Shown here: positions 44,651 through 56,034 of the stretch, piece after piece
Layout: each line of letters opens with the position of its first letter
How positions within the stretch are numbered: position 1 is the first letter of the stretch
Assembly: GCA_030844895.1 (NCBI GenBank)
Contig: CM061227.1
Location: 73,286,593-73,350,592 of the forward strand
Length of the DNA stretch: 64,000 nt
Source of the DNA: Ambrosia x helenae
Taxonomy: Eukaryota; Streptophyta; Magnoliopsida; Asterales; Asteraceae
Direction: 5' to 3'
Notes under the pieces: generated by a model
What the model saw: the letters and a program-made list of their open reading frames with translations, nothing else
Told to the model about the DNA's origin: nothing
Database searches by the model: none
Made by a program: the position numbers and the translations under genes

Positions 44651-47230
44651 TGTGACACCCGGCATATTTGGCTTAAACATTTTAGTAACATCTAAGTCTA
44701 CCTTAGCGGGAAACATTTATAAACGGACTTAACTAGGTTCGTTGAGTCGGGTCAAGTTAGGATTGTCCAGGTTCAATGATCTGGAGGATCATTGGGAGTC
44801 GTTTTAGGAATACGCTAGTACCGGATCCCGTTGTTGGTGAAATTACATAAACTAATTAAGTGTATGTGTAGATTAATTGTCGTGTGGTAGATTATATGCA
44901 TAGATGTGTTTAAACGATGTGTAGATAATCATCCATGCTTAAATATGTTAAACATAGACTAAGGTTGCATGCTCATATGTTAAGGTGCGTTAAAATGCGT
45001 TAAACACGACAAATTGGAAAACTAGAAAAAAACATAGGTCCTGGTTCGACCACATCGAGTGGTCGAACCTGGAAAACAGTCTTGGTTCGACCCTTAGCAA
45101 AGGGGCGAAACTGGAATGTGGAAATGAAAAGTTTCATTCGACCAGAACATGCACATTCGACCCTGTGAAAGGGGCGAATGTGGATACATTCGCCCAGGTA
45201 GAAGGGGCGAATGTGGACTAGTATAAATACCAAACCTTGTCATTTTTCACCATTTCACAAACCCTAACCGTCTCAAAACATTCTATAACGATTTTAATCA
45301 CTAAGGAAGGAGTTTTTTGCTCTTCTTTTTCATGATCTAACCTATCAACAACATCTAATCAAGAATCCTAGGTGTGTTCTTAATTCTAAACCTTGTTCAA
45401 GCATTTTAATTCGTTTTTATCTAACCCTAAATGTCTAGATCTGTTCTAAGGAAGTTTTTATCAATAAAAACCTTTTAAACATCTTTCTAAACCTAAACCC
45501 TATCATTAAACATAGTTTTCATATCAATAAACATATGTTAATAGTGTGTTATGTGATATTATGTGTTGTTTAATGATTTGCTACTGTGCTAATGCTAGAA
45601 ACATGATCTAGGGCTGTTATTGATGATAGTTTAGGAGTATAAAAGGGTATAATTAGATAGATGATGATATCAAGTCTAATTTGGGGATTTATTGAATCTA
45701 GGGCTTGTTCATGTTAGTATTATCAATAAAGCGATTGGGGTTTTTGACTACATGATAAACTGAACATTTTTAGATGATTATGGATTGATATTAAAAAGTT
45801 TCCAAATTGGGTAAAGATTACATGCATGATGTGACACTTCCATAATCTTTGCCATTTTGGGAAAGGTCTGAAACGGATAGGTTTTGGGGCACAATTGGTG
45901 GGGTTTTGTAGGGATAAGTTATACATCCTTGACTGCAGTGTTTGATGATGTTTCGGGATGTTTTCGGATGTTTTTGAAGCGTTTTGGGAAAAATAATCTG
46001 TCAGGGTCGAACCTGGGCACATTCGACCGGTCGAGTGGTCGAATGTGAAATCCCAAGGTCGAACCTGGACAGTTTGCTCGAATATGTGAAGAACGGTCGA
46101 AGGAGGCTTTCCAAAGGGTCGAAGGTGGGTTAAAAAGGGCGAAGGAGGATCAGTCTTCCTGGTTCGACCCTTCTGATTCAAAAATGAGATTTTGATACAA
46201 ACTAAGTGTTTTATGCTTGAACCTTGTGTGTAATCTATGTATACTTGATTAGTTAGGGTAATGAGTCACCAATGGGATGTCGGGTCTGTCTAGTGTGTCG
46301 GTTGAACACTTAAACACGTTTTAAAACATACTTGGTTACGATCTGGACAATCAGGTACTAGATAACCTTATGGTTATTAGTCGGAACACTTATGTGAACA
46401 TTTTGATAGATCTCCGGTAGTGGGATTATCAAGGGCTTGGCACTTTACTATTTACTGAAGAACGCAATCTAAGGTGAGTTCACGGCCCCACTTTTATAGC
46501 TTTAACTTTTGGGGGAGAAAACATGCGCTAAACTATTTTGGTAACATATGTCATACAATAGTTATAACTTGCATTGCTATACGATCTTTTAAAGTCCCGG
46601 GGGAAAACTATGAATGTGCGGGAATGCACAACAGGGGAAGTGTGGATAGATCTATTGGGCGTGACCTGCCCCACTCGTCGGCTTGGAGGGCCGGGCGGGT
46701 GCATATTGTCTCGAACTGGTAACATTGGTATCATGCTGAACATTCGGGCTGAACATTGCTAAACATTGCTAAACGTGTCTTGTAATGGTTTTCCAATCAT
46801 AGTAGTAATAAAACATACGCCTAGCTAGCGTACCTGGTAACATTGGTATAGTATGGACATGGTAACGCTTTGGTAACTATTTTGGTAACATATTGGACAA
46901 ACCTGTGAATCACCAGCATTATATATGTTGACGTCTTTTTGGCAAGTTTTTCTCACGTCGCTAAGGTAGCATCGGTTGGACTACGAGCATGGGTCTGCAT
47001 TGGCGTCTAGGCTTAGTGGCATATTTTAAATAAGTGTCTTGAACATTTCGGAACACAGTTTGTAATTGATTAAATCTTTAAATGCTTCCGCTATATTTTA
47101 ATGGTTTGATAACCAAGTTTTGAGTTTACGTATTTCATATAGAGTTGTTTATTGTGACCGTTGACTTGGATCCTGGTTTTTCATGCGCCTCGTGGTAAAA
47201 CTCCGCAAGTGGAAATTTGAGGGTGTGACA
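44651..47230 (+). mobile_element. E1 LTR-b (complete, 2580 bp)
   Basis: TGTGACACCCGG...GGGTGTGACA, preceded by the purine tract of gag-pol b and followed by a primer site. It therefore acts both as the 3' LTR of the middle unit and the 5' LTR of the third. It retains the hairpin and the 50 bases missing from LTR-a. Confidence 0.9.
45041..45229 (+). promoter_or_regulatory. Palindromic TTCGACC array and TATA box of LTR-b
   Basis: GGTTCGACCAC (45043-45053) and GTGGTCGAACC (45059-45069) are perfect 11-base inverted arms around a 5-base loop. More CATTCGACC, GGGGCGAATG and CATTCGCCC words follow up to TATAAATA at 45222-45229. The second array in this LTR is at about 46014-46170, where CATTCGACC and GGTCGAATG pair around 8 bases. 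Confidence 0.7.
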
Positions 47231-47755
47231 GATTGGTATCAGAGCCAATGGTTATAGTGAACTAGGACTGCATGTAGAGTCTGGTCTATGGCCGAGTCGC
47301 ACACACTAGACGGTCACATACTTTGAGCCTATTAGTGGATACGTACTAACTTTGTCGGGTGTTCCTTACATCATCATCACACTTCTTTGTTACATCATCC
47401 ACTTTTATTTGGGTTCTTACCTACTCTTGTCTTCTTCTTCGGATTGAAGAAGGAGAGGCTGATTTGTTGACTCTTGCACACACATACTTTCTTAACTTGC
47501 ACCTATCGTAACACGTTACTAGGCGACGATATTCGGTGACTGGAGTCTGGACCAGGAGTGCATTTGGAGGACCATGTAGAGCAGTTTATCATTTCGGGTG
47601 CACACGAAATAATAAACTGAAATGCATGAAAATCCCGGTGGACTTTGAGTTTAGCTGTACAGTCCTGAATTTGTCCCTAAGTTAACTCTTGTAAATTTCT
47701 AGTGGTTGACACTAGAGGTGAATCTGAATCCCTCGATTTCTTGATTTGTTAGATC
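47231..47755 (+). other. E1 primer site and leader, third copy
   Basis: TGGTATCAGAGCCA at 47234-47247, then the leader shared with the other two copies. Confidence 0.85.
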
Positions 47756-49149
47756 ATGTCTGGTGCTCATGGTGGTGGACGTCGCGGTGGCGGCGGTGGC
47801 CATGCTGGCGCAGTGGTCGTGCTGGGGCGGTGGTCGTGGTAACATAGACATGACCCAAGCTAAACTGAATAACTTGTTACAGCAGCAGGTGAATATGGCT
47901 ATGGCTAATTTCCAGGCTGGATTAATGCATGGTGGTGAGTTGATTTCTGTCGACTTTGCTTCATTCTTGGGTGTCATGTTCTTTCGTTTGTATTTTATTC
48001 GTGTATCGTGTTTCAGGTATCGCTGTCAATCCACCTCCACCTCAGTGCTCTTACAAGAAGTTTCGGGACTGTCAGCCCCATAACTTCGCTGGGACTGAGG
48101 GAGCGGTGGGACTGCTCCAATGGCTGGAGAAGGTAGAATCTGTGTTTGTCATGTGTAACTGTCCCGCTGGGGACCGGTTAAGTATGCTACTGCGACATTC
48201 GAGGGGCCTGCATTGTCGTGGTGGAATGTTACTGCTCAGAACATGGGATTGGGGGAGGCTATTGCTATGCCTTGGGCGGATTTTGTGCATCTGTTGAGGA
48301 GTGAGTACTGTCTGAAGGAGGAGGTATAGAAGTTGGAACATGAAGTTTGGAGTTACAAGATGGTCGGGTCCGAGATTGAAGAGTACACTGTGAGGAGGAA
48401 CGAGCTGGCGGTGTTGTGCCCTGATTTGCACACACCCGAGTATAGGAGGATCGAGCACTATGTATCCGGGTTAGTGCCGGAGATTGCCGGATTGGTGGCT
48501 GCTGGGAATCTTCCCACTCTTTCTGAAGTTGTTCGATCAGCTCATCGGATGACTAACCTGAAGGTGGCAGAAGGTGTTTTGCCTCCTAAGGGTACTGCTG
48601 TGAAGGTTTCTGAAGGGAACAAGAGGAAGTGGGATAATGTGGGAAAGAGTGCCGTGCCAGCGCCATCTCAGCCGGCGAAGAAGTTTGAGTCGACTGGGTC
48701 TTCTTCAGGGCAGAAGCCAGGAGGTATGTTGGGAAGCATCCCAAGTGCAACAAGTGTGGTTATCACCATTCTGGGAATTGTGATCGGGCTCGCTGTCATC
48801 GGTGCCATCAGTTGGGGCATCATGCTAAGGATTGCAGGGTGACACTTACCTCAACTCAGACTCCTGCTGTTACTCCTACTCCTGCTGCTCAGGGGACTCC
48901 AGGAAAGCAGGGGTGCTATGACTGTGGTGACACGGGACACTTCAAGCGTGAATGTCCTAAGCTGAAGCAAGGTGATAATGGGAGGGACGGGAACGGTAAC
49001 AGGAACAACGGGGCGGAGGCAGGACTGCACGTGCTTTCGTCATTGGATCTGCACAGGCTAGGCAGGATCCAGACACAGTTACCGGTACGTTCCTTCTTAA
49101 TGATCGCTATGTTTCTGTCTTGTTTGATTCTGGTGCTAATAAGAGTTTC
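47756..49149 (+). pseudogene. gag: E1 gag copy c, ending in the gag-to-LTR junction
   Basis: The ATG at 47756 is followed by single-base losses in the Gly-rich head. The intron-like segment (47935-48016) is again exactly 82 bases from GTGAGT to TTTCAG. Capsid and knuckles are recognisable in shifting frames, with an in-frame stop near 48328 and a changed first Cys box near 48720. It shares variants with gag a rather than gag b. After VLFDSGANKSF-like sequence it jumps into the LTR at ATCAAGGG (49150). Confidence 0.8.
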
Positions 49150-49953
49150 ATCAAGGGCTTGGCACTTTACTATTTACTGAAGAATGCAATCTAAGGTGAG
49201 TTCACGGCCCCACTTTTATAGCTTTAACTTTTGGGGGAGAAAACATGCGCTAAACTATTTTGGTAATATATGTCATACTATAGTTATAACTTGCATTGCT
49301 ATACGAACTTTTAAAGTCCCGGGGGAAAACTATGAATGTGCGGGGATGCATAACGGGGGAAGTGTGGATAGATCTATTGGGCGTGACCTGCCCCACTCGT
49401 CGGCTTGGAGGGCCAGGCGGGTGCATATTGTCTTAAACTGGTAACATTGGTATCATGCTGAACATTCGGGCTGAACATTGCTAAACATTGCTAAACGTGT
49501 CTAGTAATGGTTTTCCATTCGTAGTAGTAATAAAACATACGCCTAGCTAGCGTACCTGGTAACATTGGTATAGTATGGACATGGTAACGCTTTAGAAACT
49601 ATTTTGGTAACATATTGAACAAACCTGTGAACTCACCAGCATTATATATGTTGACGTCTTTTTGGCATGTTTTTCTCAGGTCGCTAAGGTAGCATCGGTT
49701 GGACTAGGCGCACGAGTCTGCATTGTCGTCTAGGCTTAGTGGCATATTTTAAATAAGTGTCTTGAACATTTTGGAACACAGTTTGTAATTGATTAAATCT
49801 TTAAATGCTTCCGCTATATTTTAATGGTTTGATAACCAAGTTTTGAGTTTACGTATTTCATATAGAGTTGTTTATTGTGACCGTTGACTTGGATCCTGGT
49901 TTGTCATGCGCCTCGCGGTAAAACTCCGCAAGTGGAAATTTGAGGGTGTGACA
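49150..49953 (+). mobile_element. E1 truncated LTR 2 (3' third only), right border of E1
   Basis: Same breakpoint as at 38534, ending GGGTGTGACA at 49953. AAACC follows (49954-49958), matching the left border. Confidence 0.9.
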
Positions 49954-49983
49954 AAACCCTTCTGAATAGAAACTAAATCGGAT

Positions 49984-50122
49984 TTCACACCCTCAAATTT
50001 CCACTACGGGTTTATACTGCGTGGTGCGTGACATGCCAAGATCCCATAGACATAAGTCATAAGAACGACTCTAAATGCCCAAACCATTTAGTTCGTTATT
50101 GAAAATCAAGTTTAAAGTTTAC
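49984..50122 (-). mobile_element. Old LTR end fragment into which E6 inserted
   Basis: TTCACACCCTCAAATTTCC then TGCGTGACATGCCAAGATCC resemble the reverse complement of the E1/E6 LTR ends but are diverged. It is cut at 50122 by E6, which leaves TTTAC as its possible target site. Confidence 0.55.
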
Positions 50123-51279
50123 TGTCACACCCTCAAATTCCACGTGCGGGGTTTTACCGCGAGGCGCGTGACAAACCAGGATCTAAGTCAACGGTCACAA
50201 TAAACGACACTATATGATACGTACAAATGACATAAACAAACCATTAAGTTTTCATAAATGATCCATCGCTGCGGAAGCGTAAAACTTTATTACAACACAA
50301 AAGCAAAAGTACGTAAGTCTGAAAAAGCTAAATAAGATGCATATGAATCCTAGACGCCGTGAGACCCCGTGCGCCTATGATATGCTGCTACCTCAACGAC
50401 CTGAGACAAACATGCTAAAAACGTCAGCAAATAATGCCGTGAGTTCACAGGTTTTATATTAAACGTTTAAGTAATAAAAGCCATCATGTTATCACTGTGT
50501 TAGAAATGATAGCGTTAGCTAGAAGCATGAGTAATACTACTACGACCGAAAACCATTACAGACAACGATATATGATTTTGCCCGAAACGATTATGCTTAT
50601 GACCGAGACAATATGCACCCGCCCGGCTCCCAACCGACGGGTGGGTCTGTCAGTCCCAATAGATCTATCCACATTTCCCCCGTTATGCTATCCAGCATAT
50701 TCATGGTTTCCCCGGGACTTTACGTATCGTATAGCACAAATGAATTTAACACTAGTATAACATGATAATTTATGAAATATGTATACGCATGTGTCTCCCC
50801 CGAAATGTAAAAACGTAATGTGGGCCGTGAAACTCACCTAATACTGCTCCCTCCTCTAAGACAAGTAAACCTGCTCAACAGACGGCACCAAATACCGGTG
50901 ACCTATCATGACGAACGTATAAGGTGTTAGACTAACAACCCGTAGGTTGATTAGTCCCCAACAGTCCAGACCATAACCGTGTACATTTGAAATGTTGTTT
51001 AAACGTTTAACCGACCACACCAGACAAGACCCGACATCCCATTGGTGACCCGACATCCCACGTGTTAGCCGAAAGTAAGATATCATGCAACATATGCAAT
51101 TAAACACTTAATATGCGCAAGAGTTCACCTAGTCTAGCATAACGCTCAATTAACACATAAATAGGTCCAAACACGTGGTACCAAGTCATTGGACATGTCA
51201 CGGGGTTCCTAACAAGTTCCTAGGCGTCAATCTGTGTTTCGGGATGTTAAAATTTACATATAGCAGCTGTACACGCGAT

Positions 51280-51440
51280 TAGGAAGCAAACATGTGATTA
51301 GGAAAAGTCAACTGGTGATTAGGAGCGTCAAAATGGCGAGTAGGACTGTAATTGCCAGTCATAATGGCGATTGGTCTCCCAATCGCCTATAGTTCATGCG
51401 ATTGGGGGCCAATCGCCTCTAATACAGGTGATTAGGAACC
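51280..51440. repeat. GGCGATTAG word array, downstream cluster in the E6 LTR
   Basis: Words GCGATTAGG, GGTGATTAGG, GGCGAGTAGG and CCAATCGCC crowd here. GGCGATTGG (51366-51374) and CCAATCGCC (51379-51387) are perfect 9-base arms around TCTC. It lies in the transcribed part of the LTR, about 900 bases from the TATA box. Confidence 0.65.
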
Positions 51441-52261
51441 CATATTCGCCCTTACTGCTCTGTTCCACGTTTTTGCGCGTTTAACCCTCCAAATCAGATC
51501 CGAAACATGTGGAAACACCCAATATCCAACCCAAAACATTAACCCATCTATTTCAAGCAAAAACCCCTAATTTATCATCACCCTAGCCGTCCCGAATGCA
51601 TTTGTTTTCCCAAAATAGCAATATTATCTTGTAAACATCACATCCTCATGCAAAACTTACCCTAAATAGCATATATCCAGATTTCATCACATAATGACGT
51701 TGTCCGACAATATCCTACTGTTCTAGCATTATCCTAGAGTAAACCCTAACCACAAACAATCAACAAAACACAACATATCATCATCAATCCACCATAATCA
51801 TTCAAACGGGTCAAAACGCCTAATATCAATATTACACATCTATGAACCTTCAAACTCCTAGGTTATCATCATATTAACTCATTTAGATCAGAAACACAAT
51901 AATAATACAAGAACAATCATGTTTAAACGATATAAATCCTATCTTGCATGAATACATCGCATATAACAAGTATAGAGGTTTGGGTTTGTTTAGAAACTGA
52001 TTTTAATGAGTTTTCAAAGACACAAATGTTTAGAAATCAGATCTGGACCATCAAGGATCAAAAAAATATCATTACAAAGGTTTGGGATGAAGAACACACC
52101 TTAAAATGGTGAGATTTTGAGGTGTAAAGCTTGGAAATGTGATTTCTTTCTAAAAAACATGTTGCAGAGGTTGGATAAGGTGTGGGGTGGCTTTGGGGTG
52201 TATTAGGGTTTCACAAATGATGTTTTAAAACATAAGGGTGGTACTTATAGGCGTTTTTAGT

Positions 52262-52440
52262 CGTCATATGCAGATCAGGCGAGTACACAGCTGTTACTGG
52301 CGATTAAGGCTTCTAATCGCTTGTAACTACTAGCGAGTAGCCCCTAATCGCCCCAAAGACTCTTCTACTCGCCTCATTACTGGCGATTAGGCTATCTCAT
52401 ATGGCCTAATCGCCTATAGCCTATGTATCCGGGTTTTTGG
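52262..52440. promoter_or_regulatory. GGCGATTAG word array just upstream of the E6 TATA box
   Basis: GGCGATTAGGC (52382-52392) and GCCTAATCGCC (52404-52414) form perfect 11-base arms. Further words are CTAATCGCC, TACTCGCC and GGCGAGTA. On the minus strand the array ends directly before TATAAGTACC. Same layout as in E1, with a different word. Confidence 0.65.
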
Positions 52441-52859
52441 CGCGCTAAACCCTATTTTATCATATATAAACACGTTTTCACATACCGACAAGTCATATAA
52501 TGATTATAAGGACATAATGCATGATAACTAACACGTTCCCATCCAATCACCAATTCCCGGGACTCAAGACTTGCGTGTGTGCAATAAGCCCGGCGATTCA
52601 ACAAATCGCCAATCCTTTTACACATGGTTACGGACCGACACCCAATGATCCCTCGGACCATTGTAACGATTCCCGATGATTCCCAAATCATCGACACGAC
52701 TCAACCGACCCGGTCAAGTATGATATTAAGTAGTTGTTTTCAATGTAATAGTTAAGGTAGACTCGTATGTATGCAAAGTATGAAACGTATGTATGTAGAG
52801 TGCGAAACGTATGTATGTAAAGTATGAAAAGTATTAACCTGAATATGCCGGGTGTCACA

Positions 52860-52976
52860 TCATCCCCCAGTTGAAAGACTTTTCGTCTCGAAAATTAAAT
52901 GAAGTCCGGAGATGAAGAGACGAAAGAAAGAAAGAAAGAAAAAAAATTTCCCGTTGTTACATCATCCCCCAGTTGA
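52860..52976 (-). other. Duplicated polypurine tract of E6
   Basis: The minus strand reads CTGGGGGATGATGTAAC near 52975-52960 and CTGGGGGATGA directly before the LTR at 52859. Spacing is about 101 bases. A GAAA-type microsatellite lies between (52922-52946). Confidence 0.7.
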
Positions 52977-52996
52977 AAGGAATCTTGACCCGAGAT

Positions 52997-54330
52997 TTAT
53001 TTAGTTTTGGAAGCAACATAGTTCGATTCAAAAGCACGCTTAGGAAATAGATGAGGGTACTTGGCCTTCATCTGATCTTCCCGTTCCCACGTGAAATCCG
53101 GTCCACGATTTGAATTCCAACGAACCTTGACGATGCGGATTTTACTCCGACGAAGGCTATGAATCTTATAATCAAGAATTTCAACTGGTTCCTCCACAAT
53201 ACGTAAACGATCATCAACTTTGATTTCTTCAAGAGGAATTACGAGGGATTCGTCAGCCAAGCACTTCTTAAGATTCGAGACATGGAAGACATTATGCACG
53301 CTACTAAGCTCGGCTGGTAAGTCAAGTCTGTATGCCACCGCCCAATACGTTCCAGGATTGGGAACGATCCGACATAACGAGGGTTAAGTTTGCCGCGCTT
53401 CCCGAAGCGTATAATGCCCTTCCATGGGGATACCTTCAATAAGACCCTGTCGCCGACCTGAAACTCCAAAGGTTTGCGACGACGATCGGCGTAGATCTTT
53501 TGGCGATCACGAGCTGCCGCCATACGATTACGAATTTGTACGATCTTTTCGGAAGTTTCGTACACCATTTCTGGACCAGTGAGTCGGCTCTCGCCCACCT
53601 CGGCCCAACAAAGAGGAGACCGGCACTTCCGTCCATACAGAGCCTCGAACGGTGCCGCCTTGATGCTAGAGTGGTAACTATTGTTGTAAGAGAACTCCAC
53701 CAGCGGCAGGTGAATCTCCCAACTCTTACCGAAATCGATGACACATGCTCGAAGCATGTCTTCAAGCGTTTGAATCGTCCGCTCACTCTGGCCATTAGTT
53801 TGCGGATGATATGCGGTGCTCATGTCCAGTTGAGTACCTAACGCTTTATGCAATTTCTTCCAGAAACGGGAAGCGAAACGGGAATCACGATCGGAGATGA
53901 TAGAGACGGGCACCCCGTGCTTGGAAACCACTTCCTTAATATAGATACGAGACAACCGCTCCAAACTTTCGGTTTCCTTAATAGCAAGGAAGTGTGCGGA
54001 CTTTGTCAACCGGTCGACAATCACCCAGATCATGTCACAACCACTGGCGACTTCGGAAGTTTGGTCACAAAATCCATTGTAATCCGTTCCCATTTCCATT
54101 CCGGAATTTCTGGTTGCTAAAAAAGACCAGACGACTTCTGGTACTCCACCTTGACCTTAGCACAGGTCAGACATTTGCTGACATACGAAGCTATGTCAGC
54201 CTTCATGTTGGGCCACCAATAGAGTATCCTTAGGTCCTGATACATCTTATCGGAACCCGGATGAATAGAATACCGGATTTGTGAGCTTCGTCCATGACAA
54301 GCTCCCGCAAACCCCCAAATAAAGGAACCC
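52997..54330 (-). pseudogene. pol: E6 integrase with chromodomain, frameshifted
   Basis: The zinc region (SIHPGSDKMYQ... CLTC) is at 54117-54332, the catalytic blocks IISDRDSRF and HPQTNGQSERTIQ at 53239-54099, and the chromodomain-like tail (LRIVEEPVEILD, KVRWNSNRGPDFTWERE) at 52997-53338. A stop near 54119 and frameshifts near 54050 and 53330 break it. HPQTNGQ has Asn where the other copies have Asp. Confidence 0.85.
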
Positions 54331-55590
54331 AAATTTGTTCGGCAAAATAATGCAGGCCATCAGACCCGAGCTCGAGGTGCTTATCAGCACCGTGCATGGT
54401 TTCAGCTTTAAGGTTTTCCTCCTTCAAAGCTTCCAATTGTGCAGAACGGATTTGGTCAGGCAACGAGGAATGAATGGTGAGTTGTAAGGCTCGAACACGA
54501 CGAGGTTTCACAGACTCCTTCCTGCTCAAGGCGTCCGCCACAACGTTCGCCTTGCCAGGATGGTACTTGATAGCACAGTCATAATCGTTCAGGAGTTTGA
54601 CCCAGCGGCGCTGCCGTATGTTTAACACTTTCTGGTCGAAAATATGCTGGAGACTCTTGTGAAAGGTGTATACTTCGCATTTGGTACCGTACAAGTAATG
54701 TCTCCAGATTTTCAACGCAAAGATCACCGCCCCCAACTCCAAATCATGAGTAGTGTAGTTCTTCTCATGAACTTTAAGTTGACGAGAAGCATAGGCAATA
54801 ACCTTTCCGCGTTGCATTAACACACAATCGAGACCACGAATAGAAGCGTCACAATATGCAACGAAATCATCTGTGCCCTCAGGTAAGGATAAGATAGGTG
54901 CAGAACAAAGTTTAAGCTTCAGCATCTGAAATGCTGATTCCTGCGGTTCACCCCAGTCAAACTTTCAGTCCTTCTGGGTAAGAGTGGTGAGGGGTTGAGT
55001 GATCTTCGAAAATCCCTCGATGAAACGACGGGCATGACCAGGAACTTGAAGTGGCCATAACGTGTATGAAAGGCGGTCTTCGGGATGTCAGCTTCTTGCA
55101 CCCGCAATTGATGATATCCAGACCTCAGATCTATCTTAGAATAAAAACTGGAGCCTTGGAGCTGATCGAATAAATTGTCAATACGGGGAAGTGGGTAGCG
55201 ATTCTTGATGGTTACCTTGTTCAGTTCCCGGTAGTCAATACACATACGAAGGCTCCCATCTTTCTTTTTGACAAATAAGATAGGAGCTCCCCACGGAGAT
55301 GAACTCACACGAATGAATCCTTTTTCCAACAACTCCTGTAGTTGGTTAGATAATTCCTGCATCTCGGGAGGTGCAAGGCGTAAGGAGCTCGGGCAATAGG
55401 TGCAGCACCGGGCACAAGATCAATGTTAAATTCAACCTGACGGTGAGGTGGAAGACCAGGCAAATCGTCGGGAAACACGTCAGGAAAATCACGAATAACA
55501 GGAATGTCCTCAATCCTCTTCTCATTGTCAGATGAGACCGAAACAAGAGCTAAGATAGCAGAATACCCTTGTACTTTGGTTTTATCCTCA
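54331..55590 (-). pseudogene. pol: E6 reverse transcriptase (internal deletion) and RNase H
   Basis: RNase H is open (FVAYCDASIRGLDCVLMQ, YTFHKSLQHIFDQ, with Phe for the usual Asp in TDHKSL). Reverse transcriptase is present from the DIPVIRDFPDVFPDDLPG linker through CIDYRELNKVTIKNRYP and YSKIDLRSGYHQ up to KFLVMP. It then jumps to sequence matching RRFIEGFSKI, so the palm with the FIDD catalytic pair is deleted (about 300 bases or more). The N-terminal end stops at the inversion junction near 55575-55590. Confidence 0.85.
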
Positions 55591-56034
55591 TTCGCATCAT
55601 TCAGCATTCGCATTCATCATGTGTTTTCGGTCTTGTACATGGTTATCATTTTACATTCATGGGGTCTGATATGGGTCCTTTGGAGATGCTACTTAGACGG
55701 TACTGGTGTATCATTTATACCGATCACAGTAGTCTCCAGTAGGTCTATGATCAGGAGGAATCACTTATCTTGCATCCACTATGGGGAGGGCGGTTCCCCA
55801 GCATAGAGTATCCGTTGCTATCATTCTTCGTTCGCTGTTATCCATTCGTTTGCATTCTGGGAAACGTTACTTGGGTCGGGTTGACACTCATTACTGTCGG
55901 AGAGTGAATCTCGGGGCGAGATTCCTTTCAACAGGGGGATGATGTGATGACCAGGAAAAAATTTTCTTTTTATCGCTTTGTTCTCTTTGACTTTGGGAAA
56001 TTTTGGGACGAAAATTCTTTCAACTGGGGGATGA
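55591..56034 (+). mobile_element. 3' end of a deleted gypsy element: RNase H relic and paired purine tracts
   Basis: At about 55680-55765 a translated relic resembles WRCYLDG-x-IYTDHSSLQ, a short piece of RNase H, with an in-frame stop. Non-coding sequence and two purine tracts follow (55931-55942 and 56021-56034), the second directly before an LTR. The same relic and layout recur at 62995-63384. Confidence 0.65.

Larger units (their letters stand above)
6643..49953 (+). mobile_element. E1: composite Ty3/gypsy (Tekay-like) element bounded by one TSD
   Basis: Ignoring nested insertions, the order is: complete LTR (6643-9135), gag, 3'-terminal LTR piece (38534-39324), primer site, gag-pol (39852-44513), complete LTR (44651-47230), primer site, gag, 3'-terminal LTR piece (49150-49953). 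A normal element has two LTRs and one gag. The first and last gag copies share variants that the middle gag lacks, and both end with the same gag-to-LTR deletion junction. The outer borders share AAACC. I infer that a short deletion derivative (LTR-gag-partial LTR) combined with a full element by LTR recombination or by template switching before integration. Confidence 0.8.
50123..52859 (-). mobile_element. E6 3' LTR (2737 bp)
   Basis: The plus strand opens TGTCACACCCTC and closes GGGTGTCACA, with the purine tract beyond. The primer-side end resembles that of the E1 LTR (GTGACAAACCAGGATC), so the families are related. A TATA box on the minus strand lies at about 52244-52249. Confidence 0.85.
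50123..55590 (-). mobile_element. E6: 5'-truncated Ty3/gypsy chromovirus, minus strand
   Basis: 3' LTR (50123-52859), purine tracts, then integrase, RNase H and reverse transcriptase reading leftward. There is no gag, primer site or 5' LTR: at about 55575-55590 the sequence switches to a plus-strand 3' end of the same group. Its pol resembles that of E1 and E3. Confidence 0.8.

Noticed and set aside
6643..49953. Reading E1 as three separate ordinary insertions
   Set aside because: No target duplications occur at the internal LTR edges; each internal LTR runs straight into a primer site on one side and a gag or purine tract on the other.
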